Source: Edaphochlamys debaryana
Lineage: Eukaryota; Chlorophyta; Chlorophyceae; Chlamydomonadales
Length of the DNA: 64,000 nt
Direction: 5' to 3'
NCBI GenBank assembly: GCA_016858145.1
Contig: JAEHOE010000125.1
Location: 62,001 to 126,000, forward strand
Shown here: one piece after another, positions 45,766 through 57,315 of the stretch
Layout of the letters: each line of letters begins with the position of its first letter
Numbering within the stretch: position 1 is the first letter of the stretch
Notes under the pieces: generated by a model
Told to the model about the DNA's origin: nothing
Database searches by the model: none
What the model saw: the letters and a program-made list of their open reading frames with translations, nothing else
Made by a program: the position numbers and the translations under genes

Positions 45766-48700
45766 GCGCAGCAGCAGCACCGTGCTGTGCCGTGCTGTGC
45801 TGTGCTGTGCTGTGCGGTGCGATGCGGTGCTGTCGGCGGCCGTGCTGTCAGTTGGGCGTGCTGGGGGAGGCTGACCGTGCCGGACCGGACTGGGCCAGAC
45901 CGGAGAGAAGCGGATTGGCGGGGGCGCACGAGGCGGCGGATGGAGGGGGCGCACGAGGCGGCGGATGGAGGGGGCGTGGGCCGTTTGCTCGAGCGCGGGA
46001 GAGGGCGAGCGTGCGCGGGGGGAACATGCTTGTACATAAAAAGGGCTGGAGGGCTGGGGTTTGGGCGCTTGTGAGAGGTAGATAGGGCTGGGGGAAGGAT
46101 CGGCTGGGTGGGGTGGAAGGCGCGACACGTCCCGCGGTCCATCGTGGATGCGGCGTTCTGAGGCCCCCGGTGCATACGGGGCTCAGAGCGGGGGCCAGCC
46201 ATGGACCTCTCCGATACGCAGCTAGTGCTTACAATAATCGAAGAGATGAGGATTGCAGGAGTGATGGCGTGGTTGGATGACGCGCAGGGGGGCTGGTGCG
46301 CAGGTGCCAGTGCAGAGTGCTTTCGCTCGACCCTTAAACCCCCCCTTGGCCAGTTGAGCGGCGAGGCATTGTGAACGGATGGCACCAAGTTGTCGGGCCG
46401 CAAGGCAGCTTGGAAAGGATTCAACCTGGCCGAGCATGGGTCCTTGCGGCAGCTGTCTCTCCTTTGTACTGCAGCGAATAGTGTGTGGGGTGGGCCCTGG
46501 GGTCCAGGCCCCAAGGCCCACGCCCCATTCGCCCCAGGGCCCAGGCCGAGGCCCACGCGCGTCCACGAGCACGGCAACATCTTCCAAAAGCTTGTTGTGG
46601 GGCGAATACCTGGGCCCGGGCTTAGGCCCAGGCTCGATAGCCTGAGGCCCCGCTGGGCCCGCCTGCACGGCCGACCGTGGCAGCTCCTTGTAACGTTCTC
46701 AGACCCCCTGCCCCTGCCGCTGCTCGCATGCCCCGACTCAACGCGGACGGCCAGACCCCGCCATGCACCGATGGGTCACCCCTGGCCCCCGGTGGGTGGC
46801 AACTGGCAAGGGCGTGCGTGGCAGTGGCCTAACAGAGCGGAGCCAGCTGAGCAGTGAGCACACACTGCGCGCGTAAGTGAGGTGACGCTGCAGCTCGACC
46901 CCGGGCTCGACCCGTCCACCGTGGAGAGAGTCGAGGCTGGACGCAACCAGTGTCCTGCGTGGTGTGACGGAGGGTTGTGTGGGTGGGCGGTTGCGGTTGA
47001 GCAACGTGGCACCGTGGGGGGCGGAGGGGCTGTGCCACAGCCAGGCGCCCACAGAGTTCCAGACTGACAGTCCCTGGCGGTTGGAATGAGGCCGCTGAGG
47101 CGCTACCCGCCGGCGCCCCCAGAGGGGCTGCACGGCAGCTGAACACCGTGGCAAGGAACGGCCATCCTCGAAGTGAAAATGCAGGGCCAGTGCGTATGAA
47201 CGGGGCGGGGCGGGGTTCGAGGGACTGGGGACAGCAGCCCGGGCGACTGGGGAAGGGAAGCGCGGGGGATTAGGAACTGGGGACTGACCTGAGGACCTGG
47301 GGAGGGCCAGCCCCTAGGGGCGCCCGACCTGGCTCGGCGCTGCTCCAATTATGCGGGGAGGGGCCTGTCGGCGGGGCGGACAGGGGCGGAGCAGGTCCAC
47401 CTTGGGGAGCTAGCCAGGCGCTCGATAGACGCGGGATGTGAGTCGGGTGGGGTGGGAGCGAGCGAGGGGCGTGTATGCGTGGTGATACACAGGTGTGCGG
47501 CCGACGGCTCACGGTTGGGTGCGCGGCGCGAATGTATGCGTGGGATGTATGCGCTCTTGCCGACTCGCTGTGGAGAAAGTTATATCACGAACGCAGTTTG
47601 GGGTCGGACGACACAGGACGTCCGTGACGTGAGAAGGTGGGAACCTGCTCCTGCGAGCAGGTGCCTGTGTTCGGCCTGCGAACGGCAGGCCGGTGCGTCG
47701 GTCGGGAGGAGGGCGTGGGCCGGCCAGCAGGGGGCGGGCCAAGGACAGTAGCGACACAGCAGGCGGGAGACTGCAGCGCATTTGCAGGCGTCAGTATCAG
47801 CATGCACAGAGCAGCAACATTAGCCATGTGTGCATAGCTGTTTGTCGAGGTTTCAAATTTAAAGGTGTGGTCGCGCGCGACGAGGGGAGGCCTGCTAGCG
47901 ACGCGAGGCCGGCGAGGGCCCAGCCGGGTCCTCAGCGAGCATAGCGCGGCCTTATCCGCATCCGAACATATAGACAGGTTGCAAGGCTATGCGTTTGAGC
48001 GCGGTTCGGGGCGAAAGCGGCCCGGGTGCCGGAACGCGGCGGCTAGCGACGGCACAGCTGTGGCGGGCCGCCCTTTGCCCTTCCGACCGCCTTCCCGACC
48101 TGCGTCGCAAGGCTGTTGAACCAAAACCTGGCAACACAAGCCGACTGAAACGTGACAGGTCGCGTTTAGGGGCGGTGCCGGCACAGACGACGACATGTAT
48201 GTCCAGTGCCCGGGTGGACCCAGTTCCCAATGTGATCGCATATTGTCCCAACGAATTAAGCAGCATATGCGTTGGCGACAAGGCAAGGAAACTTTATGGT
48301 TACGCGGTTCGTTGGCGTTTTGGCGCGCCTCTCCAGATATGCGCTTCTCGAGCCTAAGGGGCCTGCGTTCAAACGAAAAGTCGCGCCAGCAAGAGCATGA
48401 TTAGATAGCTTGCAGGACGGGCTGTGCAGGTCCAGCTTCTCCGCATGGCGCACGCATGAGTGCACTGCGCCCCGAATCTTAATAGGGAGCTTTTCGGCTT
48501 CAGCCTGCATACGCATACTGCAGGCACATACTGTTTACAGGGTGTAGTGACTCTGGACAGGGGATAAAGCCTCCACACGGACAGTTCGTGTAGGTCGGCA
48601 TCACTCGCGTAGGCTGTTCACCTGAGCTTTGCGGTCGCGTAGGGTACGATGCATTGCAAATACTGCTGAGTGACACGTCTCGTTTGTATACGCAGCGTTG

Positions 48701-49075
48701 TGAGGCGTCGGAGGCGCGCCGGGACTTTGGCGCCACTTTGCCACCGGAGCGGCCCAGCCAAGCCCGGGCTCGTCAGAGGTGCGCCCTCATCGCTTCTGCG
48801 AACACAATATGTAGCAGTGCCGTTGCATTGGCTTCCACCGAGCGTCTAGGGTAGCCCGTGCAGCTACCGCCATCGGGCCATCCGCGCTGCCTGCCTGCGC
48901 CGCGCTCCCCGTGACGTGTGCTCCATGCGTTCCCGGCGGAACCCATGCCGTTACGCGGTCTTCCGGGCCCTGCGGCTGCGTGGGCCGCGGACTGACTTCC
49001 GATTGATTGATTGACAGCTTGCACCTGCTTGCCCTCTGCTTCGCCGCAGAGCTCATTCTCCGCAGCAGACGCGCC
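45766..49075. other. 3.3-kb intergenic region
   Basis: It starts with a microsatellite of gtgct units (45781-45832) and tandem ggcggatggagggggcgcacga units (45922-45970). From there to the pherophorin start I see no coherent exon series. AT-richer patches at 48230-48310 and 48640-48690 may be 5' regulatory DNA of the next gene, without a motif I can name. Confidence 0.5.
45781..45832. repeat. (gtgct)n microsatellite after the DUF819 stop
   Basis: About ten imperfect gtgct/gtgcggt units begin 15 bp after the stop codon, so they fall in the 3' untranslated region. Confidence 0.8.
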
Positions 49076-52000
49076 ATGATGGCGCGTGGCCGAGCCCTCG
49101 TCATGTGGGCTCTGGCCGTCGCGTTGCTCGCGTTGGCAGGTAGGGCGCGGTCGCACCTCCAGAAGCTGCGCTGGCTTGGCCTGGGTTCCGAACTTCCACC
49201 CACGCGCATGGCCAAGCCGACCCACCTGCCAGGCCCACCTCACTCATGGACACGCACCAATTGCGGGCCAAACCAGGTCGCGTCACGAGCCGTAGCCCAC
49301 CCGCGCACAGCCCAACTGGGGCCCACTCGAAGTTGACCGCCCGGCTACCCCCGGTCAATGTGCTTGACCCCAAGCGAGCAGCCAGCAACCCCACAACTCC
49401 AGGCGGCCCTCGTGCAACACCGATCCTGCCTCGCCTTCGTCCAGCCCCCACATATCACAAAGCGCACCTGCACGCACTCCTGCGCGCACCCCCCACTAAC
49501 CGTCGTCGGTTGCCTGCTCCCGCCCTCCAGGCTCTGCTAGCGCCCAGACGTCTGCCGCGGTTGTGGCCGCTGCCTTTCCGCGTGGTACTCCCGCCACCTT
49601 CCCCTTCTGCCAGTGTGAGTTGCGGGGACCGGGGTCCACTTGCTACCAGCCTTAAGGCAGAATACACACAGACTGGTGGCATGGCCTGCATGGGGCTCGA
49701 TATGAGCAACTTTGGTCTCGTGTTTCCATCTCCTGGGTGGTGCTAATGGCTGTCCACTAGCTGCGGAGGGGGCCCCGTCAGGCACGGGGTTCTTGGTTTG
49801 GCTGGGGTGTCCAGCGCGAGCCTTTGCATTGCTGAAAGGTTCACCTGAGGGGTGCCGTCGATGATCAGCATGCACCCACACCTGCACTGATCTCTCACAG
49901 TCCACCCCCTTTACGCGGCAGTGCTCGACGCTGACGGTTCCCCTGCTCCTGTGCCCTGTGCCGTACAGGCCTGTCGTACGATTGCAACTGCAGTCCGTAC
50001 CGCGTGGACCTCACGGAGAGCTCGCGGGTGAGGGCGAAGGGGGCACTCGAGACCTGGCTAGAGGCAGCTGAGAGCTGTGGGTTCCCAAGCTGGGGCACCC
50101 CTCGGTTTTGTACTTGACTAGTGACAGCTTGACGCCTGGGCCCCAAGGCCGGGCCCAAGGGGGCACCGGGTCAGTTCCCCATGGCAGGGCCTTCGCTGGG
50201 CCTTCGGCCTTGGTGTGCTCCGTAAGGGAAGGCCCTGTCCCTCGCGGCTCAGTCACAAACCGCTCACGCACTCCCTCCACCCCCACACCCCGCTGCTCCG
50301 CAGAGCAACGGCGTCAGCCGCACCTGCTACACCGTCAACTACATTGGCTGCGACGAGCGGCTCGAGTGCTGCCGCGCCCTGCTGGCGTCCGTGGAGAAGG
50401 TGCGGGGGTGTTGTTTGCTGTAGTGGGAGAGTCAAGGAAGAGGCAAACAGGGGAGGACAGGGGCGCCCGACCTGGAGCACCGTGGCGCAACAAGTACGCG
50501 TTCCGCCATGGGCGCGCCGTTGGTGCTCTGGTTGCCATTTATAGTGTCATGCACTCTCTTGCACGCGCTGCCGTACAGATCTCGTTCGAGACCACGGCGG
50601 CCTGCTCGAACAAGTCCTCCATCTTCAACATCACCATCAACGGCGACTGGTGGCCCAATTGGAACCCGTACACGTACCCGAAGGGTGAGCGGCAGGCCAA
50701 ACCCAAACACGTCAAACCTTACGGCTCCTCGCCCTCGCCCTGCTCCTGCTCCTACACACGGCAGACTGCAGCCGGGCGAGGGCTGTGTTTGGAAGGGCTC
50801 TGCAGTCCGCGGAGCTGCCTGAGCGCCGAGCCCAATCAACCGAATGGGCAGTACCCAACGGTGATCAACGGTCAACCGCCTAACCGTTTCATCACCGTTT
50901 TCAGGTTACGAGCTCAAGGTGTACAACATGAAGGCCAGCAACGCCACGCTGCCGGGCACCGAGATCTGCATCACCTCTCAGGTGAGCCGGAGGGGGGGCG
51001 CATGGGTGTTCGACTAAGTAGCGACTGAGCCAGGGCCGCCCCTGCTTGATCACGAGGTCTCCTCCCTCTCGCCTCGCAGTCGCCGTGTGCGACGTCCAGT
51101 GACATTTGCTCATCGACCACGTACAACTCGTGCCGGTGAGCCGTACACTCCGTCCATCATGCCAGGGGGCTCGACCAGGAACCCGGCAACCAAGGGCGTC
51201 CAAGCAAGGACTCACCATAAGTGCAGTACACTCAACCATGCCTCTGTCCTCTCTCCGAATGCCGTACTGCCGCACGCAGGTACTCCATCATGGACAAGGG
51301 AGACGCCCTGTACTGCCCCATCTGCCAGCAGTTTCAGCCACCACCCCCCAGCCCCCCCTCGCCGCCGCCGCCCTCGCCCCGGCCGCCCCGCCCGCCGCCG
51401 CCCTCGCCCCCTCCTCCCTCGCCCAAGCCCCCCTCGCCGCCTCCTCCGCCCTCGCCTCGCCCGCCCAGCCCCCCGCCGCCCTCGCCCAGCCCGCCGCCGC
51501 CGCCCTCGCCTCGCCCGCCCAGCCCCCCCGCCGCCCTCGCCCAGCCCGCCGCCGCCGCCCTCTCCGCGCCCGCCCCGCCCGCCGCCGCCCTCCCCCCCGC
51601 CCCCCTGTGTGGTGTGCATCTACGTCACCCTCATTCCCCTCATCACGCCCAACCCCAACACCTACTCCTTCTCGCAGCAGACCTGCGAGGATGTCGGTGA
51701 GTGAGGCACGGGGATTAGCCGCGGAGGGGGCTTGGCTGCACAGGAAAGCATATTACTTGACCTCACCGGCCTGCCTAAGCTAGCCCGACCGGCTATCGCA
51801 GTCAGACCCATGCCCTCTTCACCCCTCTCCACCCCACTCTGACCCCCTGCCGACCCCCTCCCCCGCAGGCGCCGTCATTGCCGCTGACCTGAACGACCAG
51901 GCCGCCACACCGGACATCAACCTGCTCACGGGCTTTGTGCTGACCGAGTGCACCCCTTCGCTCATCAAGGTCTGCGGCACCTTCTTCTCTGATGAGGACG

Positions 52001-55000
52001 GCGCCAAGCTCCAGGACTTCGTGACTTCTCAGTTCCCGTTCTGGATCCAGCTTATCACCGGCGCGACTTGCCTGCCCGAGCTGGCCGGGTACCGGGTCCG
52101 TGCCGAGGCTCTGGGCCCCAACGGCGAGGTGACCTGCATTTCCGGGTTCGACACTCAGGACTGCGCGCCCCTGTCCCCGCCCCCCCCGCCGTCGCCGTCG
52201 CCCCCCCCGCCCTCGCCGTCGCCGCCCCCGCCGCCCTCGCCCCGCCCGCCGCGGCCTCCCCGCCCCCCGCCGAAGCCCTCGCCGCCCCCGCCGCCGCCCT
52301 CGCCCCGCCCTCCTCGGAACCCGCCGTCGCCCCGCCCTCCCCGCCCCCCACCCAAGCCCAAGTCGCCGCCTCCCTCGCCCCGCCCCCCTCGGCCGCCGCC
52401 GCCGTCGCCGCTTCCTCCCTCGCCTCCTCCCCCGTCGCCGCTTCCCCCCTCGCCCCCTCCCCCCCTCGCCGCGTCCTCCCCGCCCTCCCCCGCCTTCCCC
52501 GTCCCCTCCCTCGCCGCCGCCCCCGTCCCCTCCTCCGCCCTCGCCCCGCCCCCCTCGCCCCCCGCCGCCTTCCCCCTCTCCTCCCTCGCCCCCTCCCCCG
52601 TCCCCCCCGCCGCCCTCGCCCCGCCCCCCTCGCCCACCGCCCCCGTCCCCCTCGCCTCCTTCCCCGCCTCCTCCCTCTCCCTCGCCCCCTTCCCCGCCGC
52701 CCCCCTCCCCTCCTCCGCCTTCTCCGTCTCCCCCCTCGCCCCTGCCCCCCTCCCCGCCGCCCCCCTCCCCCTCGCCTCCTTCCCCGCCGCCCCCCTGCGA
52801 TTTCTGCGAGTACATCACCATCAGGCCCCCCGCTGACCTGGACGGCCGCGAGCTGCTCACCTTCTCCAACAGCCTCTGGTGCGTCCTTTGTTACGAACAC
52901 TCTTTTAGGAGTGAAGAGCTTTGATCCGCACGGGTATGCGAGCTGTAGCTCCACGTCGCACGTGCGTGCTGCGAAAGCTGCGCCGCCGCATGGGCTGAGT
53001 GCCCTTTTGAGGTGTCGGCGTGTGTTTTGCACGCCCTCACACGCGCTGACGCCCCCCTCCGCCCCGCAGCGTGGAGCTGCTGGCCATCATCAACGAGCTG
53101 TTCGCCGACGCAGCCTTCGACCAGGTACGCGGGCTGTATACTGTGCGCGGTCTACTGTGCGCGGCACTTCGCACACATACACACATCCCGTCTCAGGCCG
53201 GCCGGCTGACCAAGGCGACTGCGACGCCCCGGCCCATGCGAGCAGCCCTTCACACACACACACCCCTCCCCGCCCCCCCCCCCCCGCCCAGGGCGCCACC
53301 ATTCTGGAGCCCCTGACCCTGGTCACGTGCGACCCGAGCTACGACCCCGAGACCAACACGCTGCCCAGCTTCAAGGTGCGGCCCCGGGGAGGGGACTTTT
53401 GTGTGGGGGGGATAGACAGGCCCCATGCGGGCACTTATGCGGTGCCTGTCACTCTGCTGTCCTAGAGGCTGACTCGGCACCGCCTGGGCAGAACGCTCGG
53501 AGCTTTTGGAGTTCTTGCTTTTCGGGGCCTCGCCTTTCTCCACCAGCAAACCTCGTGTCCTCCTTGCCTGCCCCTCTTGCTGGCCTCTCCTTCGCATCCC
53601 CATCGTGAGCCTCCCTCTTGCCTGTCCCTACCCTTGCCTCTTCCCCCCATCCCCATCCCTCCAGGCCTGTGGCAAGCTCGCCTCCACCGAGGACGGCACC
53701 AAGCTGCAGGTCTGGCTGGACGAGGGCGGCCAGACCGACATCACTAATCTGCTGACTAATGGATCTTGCCCGGCCATCATCTCTGACTACGTCTTCACGT
53801 CCTGGACCAACGGCCCCGGTGGCCGCCTGGACGAGCCGGATGAGGGCTCCTGCATCTATGCTCGGGACCAACAGGTGGGGTGGGGTTGGCGCGTGGGGGA
53901 GCAGGGAGGCGAGTTGCGTCGGAGTCGGGTCGGGTCGTTTGTGAATCCGCGATCGAATGCATGGGCCAAAAGCGTGCGCGTGGTCTTGCTCCTCTGCAAC
54001 AATCGCCCGCCCTCTCCGCCCCCCTCTTCCCTCAGACCTGCGTGCCCAAGTCCTCCCCCACCCCCGTGCCCCCGTCTCCGGAGCCCGCCCCCTCGCCGAC
54101 GCCCTCGCCCAACCGGGTGCAGACCCACGTGTGCGCCGAGGCCACCAGGAACATCCCGTACATGTACGTAATGTCGTACAAGGGGCCGTACGGTTGCCCG
54201 GGAACGTATGATCTGTCCGGTTTCGTCCTAGAGGGACAAACAAAAGCATGACCGTCCTGAGCTGATGGCCTCATGGAGCCCGGATGCCTGTTCTCTTGAC
54301 GGTGCCGCCCTTCTCTGCCCCCGCCCCTTGCAGCCTGGGAGGCCTCACGGTCGCTCCCACGGTGGACAAGCTGGGTGACGCGGCCGTACAGATCTGCACC
54401 CAGCTGTCGCCGCGCCTCGAGTGCCGCCTGGCGGGCTACTGCTGCAAGGTGGGCTGACTAATGACCCGAGCCTGTACGAACTTAACGAGCGCACCTAGGA
54501 AGCTTTCTCAGAGTGCAGGGTGGATTGGTATTGTTTCACGACGACCACAGCAAGCAAGGGGTCAGCTTGGGCGGGAAGTTTGCTGCAGAGTATTGGCTGT
54601 TGCCTTACCCCGCCGCGGCCCTGCCGTTCCTGCCCATGCCCTCCCCTCTAGATGGATGTGGCCAAGCTCGAGATCCCCGTGTCGGCCGCGTGCAAGAGCG
54701 AGGTCCGCGCGATCTCGATCAACGGAGACTCCACTTCCAGCTACTCGTGGGGTGAGCACTCGTGCAAGAGGCCCTGGGTGCCAGTGGGAATGCTCTGCGT
54801 GTCTCTGTGACCTGTGTGAAGGGCGTGCTACCGGCATGGTGCCAGCCCACCGTGTGATGTCCAGTCCGCCTTACTCACACGTCATACCCGCCGCTTGGCC
54901 CTACCTCAGGCTTCTACGAGTCGTTCTCCACCCTGAAGTTCGTTAACCTGAGGAGGTGAGGGGCCGTCCAGCACCACCAAACCGCCTGCACCCGCTCTCG

Positions 55001-55508
55001 CCCCTGACCCCTGCCAGCACTCCCCTCTGGACCCCACGACCCTCCCACTCTGAACGCGGCTGCACCCGCCCCTTCCCCGCAGCGTGATCCCCGACCCCGC
55101 CGGAGCGACCCTGTGCGCCATCGTGCGGCCCGGCCCCTGCGCCCAACTCGAGAACTTCTGCCTCTACCCCAACTGCCAGGTCAGTCCCCGCACCGCTGCA
55201 TACCGGTACCCACAGGGAGTGCTGTGAGAGTGGCCGTACATCTGTGCCGTACGCGGGCGGTCTGCATCTATTGATCGCCCCTTGCTCTTTCTTCCTCCGA
55301 CCGCCACAGGCCTCGATCTTCTCGTCCAACAACAAGTGTAAGTGTCGTATGCGGTCACACGATTGGGGAGGCGGGCGGGATGATAACTGGGGGAGATGGG
55401 GGTGAAGCAGCCCCGGGTTCGAGAGCTCGCATTACTGATCCCATGCTATTCTTACTTCTGTCCTGCCTTCTCGACCTCACAGGCTGCCCTACGGCCGACC
55501 TCAACTAA
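49076..55508 (+). CDS. Pherophorin-type extracellular matrix glycoprotein, four globular parts
   Basis: ATG 49076 opens a signal peptide ([14 protein letters not shown]). Exons: 49076-49139, 49531-49614, 49969-50027, 50304-50399, 50579-50684, 50905-50981, 51081-51135, 51280-51696, 51869-52878, 53070-53124, 53292-53375, 53665-53874, 54036-54163, 54334-54448, 54652-54751, 54910-54955, 55083-55179, 55310-55337 and 55483-55508. The mature N-terminus has the pherophorin hallmark TFPFCQC, then cysteine-rich globular parts: 1 ends [10 protein letters not shown]; 2 is [10 protein letters not shown] to DTQDCAPLS; 3 starts [15 protein letters not shown]; 4 starts [15 protein letters not shown] and ends CCPTADLN. 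Proline/serine rods separate 1/2 and 2/3, and a short [14 protein letters not shown] linker 3/4. Such proteins form the volvocine cell wall or matrix, and the rods are normally hydroxyproline-glycosylated. Each long rod carries one extra C in a C7 run, breaking the frame. Confidence 0.92.
51338..51604 (+). repeat. First (SP/PP)n hydroxyproline-rod coding repeat
   Basis: Codons for [24 protein letters not shown] units of about 30-45 bp recur. The frame is lost at the C7 run 51523-51529; the same motif 60 bp earlier has C6. After it, [10 protein letters not shown] is in the shifted frame. Confidence 0.85.
52166..52795 (+). repeat. Second, longer hydroxyproline-rod coding repeat
   Basis: About 210 codons of [16 protein letters not shown] units. 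The entry frame ([20 protein letters not shown]) differs by +1 from the exit frame ([12 protein letters not shown]). The C7 run at 52459-52465 is a sufficient single cause, because the new frame stays proline/serine-rich to the end. Confidence 0.85.
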
Positions 55509-57315
55509 GTTCAACCGGGTGGTTCAAGATTGCCGTGATTGAGAGAGGGCAAATGGCAATCGGAGCGAGATCTGTATGCTTCAAACGGCTCTTTATCTCA
55601 GGCTCTTCAACTCCTTACGCGTCTCTGCATCAACCTTAGAGCTGCCTCTTCAGACAGGTGGCGTGTGGCGCGGAGTGGGCTCCGGTGCTATAGCCATCTG
55701 ACGGCTTTCCGGACTTCTTCCTTTCGTGTGTGTGTGTGGTTGAGTTTGTTTGGGAACTGCTCACGCCTGCGTGCAACCATCCCGGCCAGCTCTTCGCAGC
55801 CGGTTACGCCATCCAAGGCCATTAGTGCATCGGCTCCAGACAGCCAGTTCCATTCACGTTTCCCCTGTGGTAGTGGGTGATTCCATTTGACCCAGGGCCC
55901 TGCGCTGCTTTGGGCTTTCTCAAAGCATTGATTGGCAATTGATTAACAAATCGCGCGGGGTCCAGCGTAATTCCGCTTTACCACACTATTAGTTCGTCAG
56001 GACACCAGGGATGTCGGGGGGCAACCAGGAACGGGGATTGGGGTAGCAGAGGGTAGTGCACGGGTGATCCCGCCAAGCGAGGGTGACCACGGGCTGCTTG
56101 TGCTTCCTAAATGGTTTGCGGTTGGTCCAATAGGCTTAGGACTGGTGGGCTGCGATGGAGTGGAGTGAATAGCATAGCCCTGAAGGCAAGACGACCATTG
56201 ATGTGATGCGCCCCTAGCTTATTAGACTGGTAGCTGCACGTTCAGGGTACGGCACACCGTTGTACGGCATCCATTTGTCATCTCGCCACACACATCTCTG
56301 ACCGGGCCCAGGACGCCCGTCCCTCGCCGGCTGCCTCTGTAATGCGCGACTGCATATCTTGGGATGCCTTACAAATCACTCCGGTCGTCATCGAGAAAGC
56401 TGATGTTGCCCTACCCTCAGAATGTGGCGGTCTGCCTACGCATATCACAGGACACACGGGCACAGTGGCACACTGGGTCCTGTATCCTCCGGTACCGCAA
56501 ATGGCATGTACCCGTTGCATTAGCGTGAAGCTAACTTGGTCCCCACGACCTCTCTAGCGCAAGCAATACCGGGCACTCGTCTTGGTCGGGCAGGGCCCCT
56601 AGGCACCTGTTGCACGCCCATCCACAACCTCCCGCCGCCCGCCCTGGAAGGCCCGACCCTGCAGTGCGTCAGTACCTTACTAGTCCCTGAACCCCCTGTG
56701 CCCCGATGCACTCACCACCACTGCATCACCACCCCACCCCACCCCACCCATGCAGCTCAGCACCGTCCGTCATCCTCAATCCGTGCAGCAGCCTCACACA
56801 GTCTCGTAGCGTGTGGCCGGCGCAGCCGTGCCGCCCCTGCCGACACATGTCCCCTCCCCTCACAGGGCGCCAAGGGTCCCATGCTCGCGCCAAACCGGCT
56901 AGGTGGCGTCAGCCCGCCGGGCTGGCCACCCTCAACACCACCACCTGCGGTATACGGTAGTACGACACATGCGGCACGAGGGCGGCGCTACTCCCGTACG
57001 CCCTGCCGCCCTACAGCCCCCCCGCCTCACCCCCGTGCCTCCGGGCCAGCCGCCCCGGGCCTGTGACCCCCGGCACGCACCCACCCCACCGTGTGCCGCC
57101 CATTCCCGCACGCCGCCAGGCGGCGTCGCAAGGCCATGCATGGTCCACTGCACACTGCCATCAGACCCAGGCGCTTCCGAGAAACAGCTCGAGGGCGCGT
57201 CCTGACCGCTGAGCATGCACTGCCGGCAGGCCCCTCGCCATGCAGGATTGCCAGGACGGCAGGCCGGGACAGGGCCCCGGCCTGCCGTACATGACTAAGC
57301 AGCGGTTGGGCCCGC
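55509..57315. other. Intergenic, 3' flank of pherophorin
   Basis: No exons recognised. A (tg)n stretch (cttcctttcgtgtgtgtgtg) lies near 55720. The pherophorin gene and the minus-strand gene at 57316 converge here, so both 3' untranslated regions fall in this interval. Confidence 0.5.

Noticed and set aside
51802..52869. 355-residue glycine/glutamate-rich minus-strand frame
   Set aside because: It is the reverse complement of the pherophorin proline rod.
53250..53290. (ca)n followed by a C run as a telomere-like or promoter element
   Set aside because: It is the polypyrimidine tract before the acceptor of the pherophorin exon at 53292.
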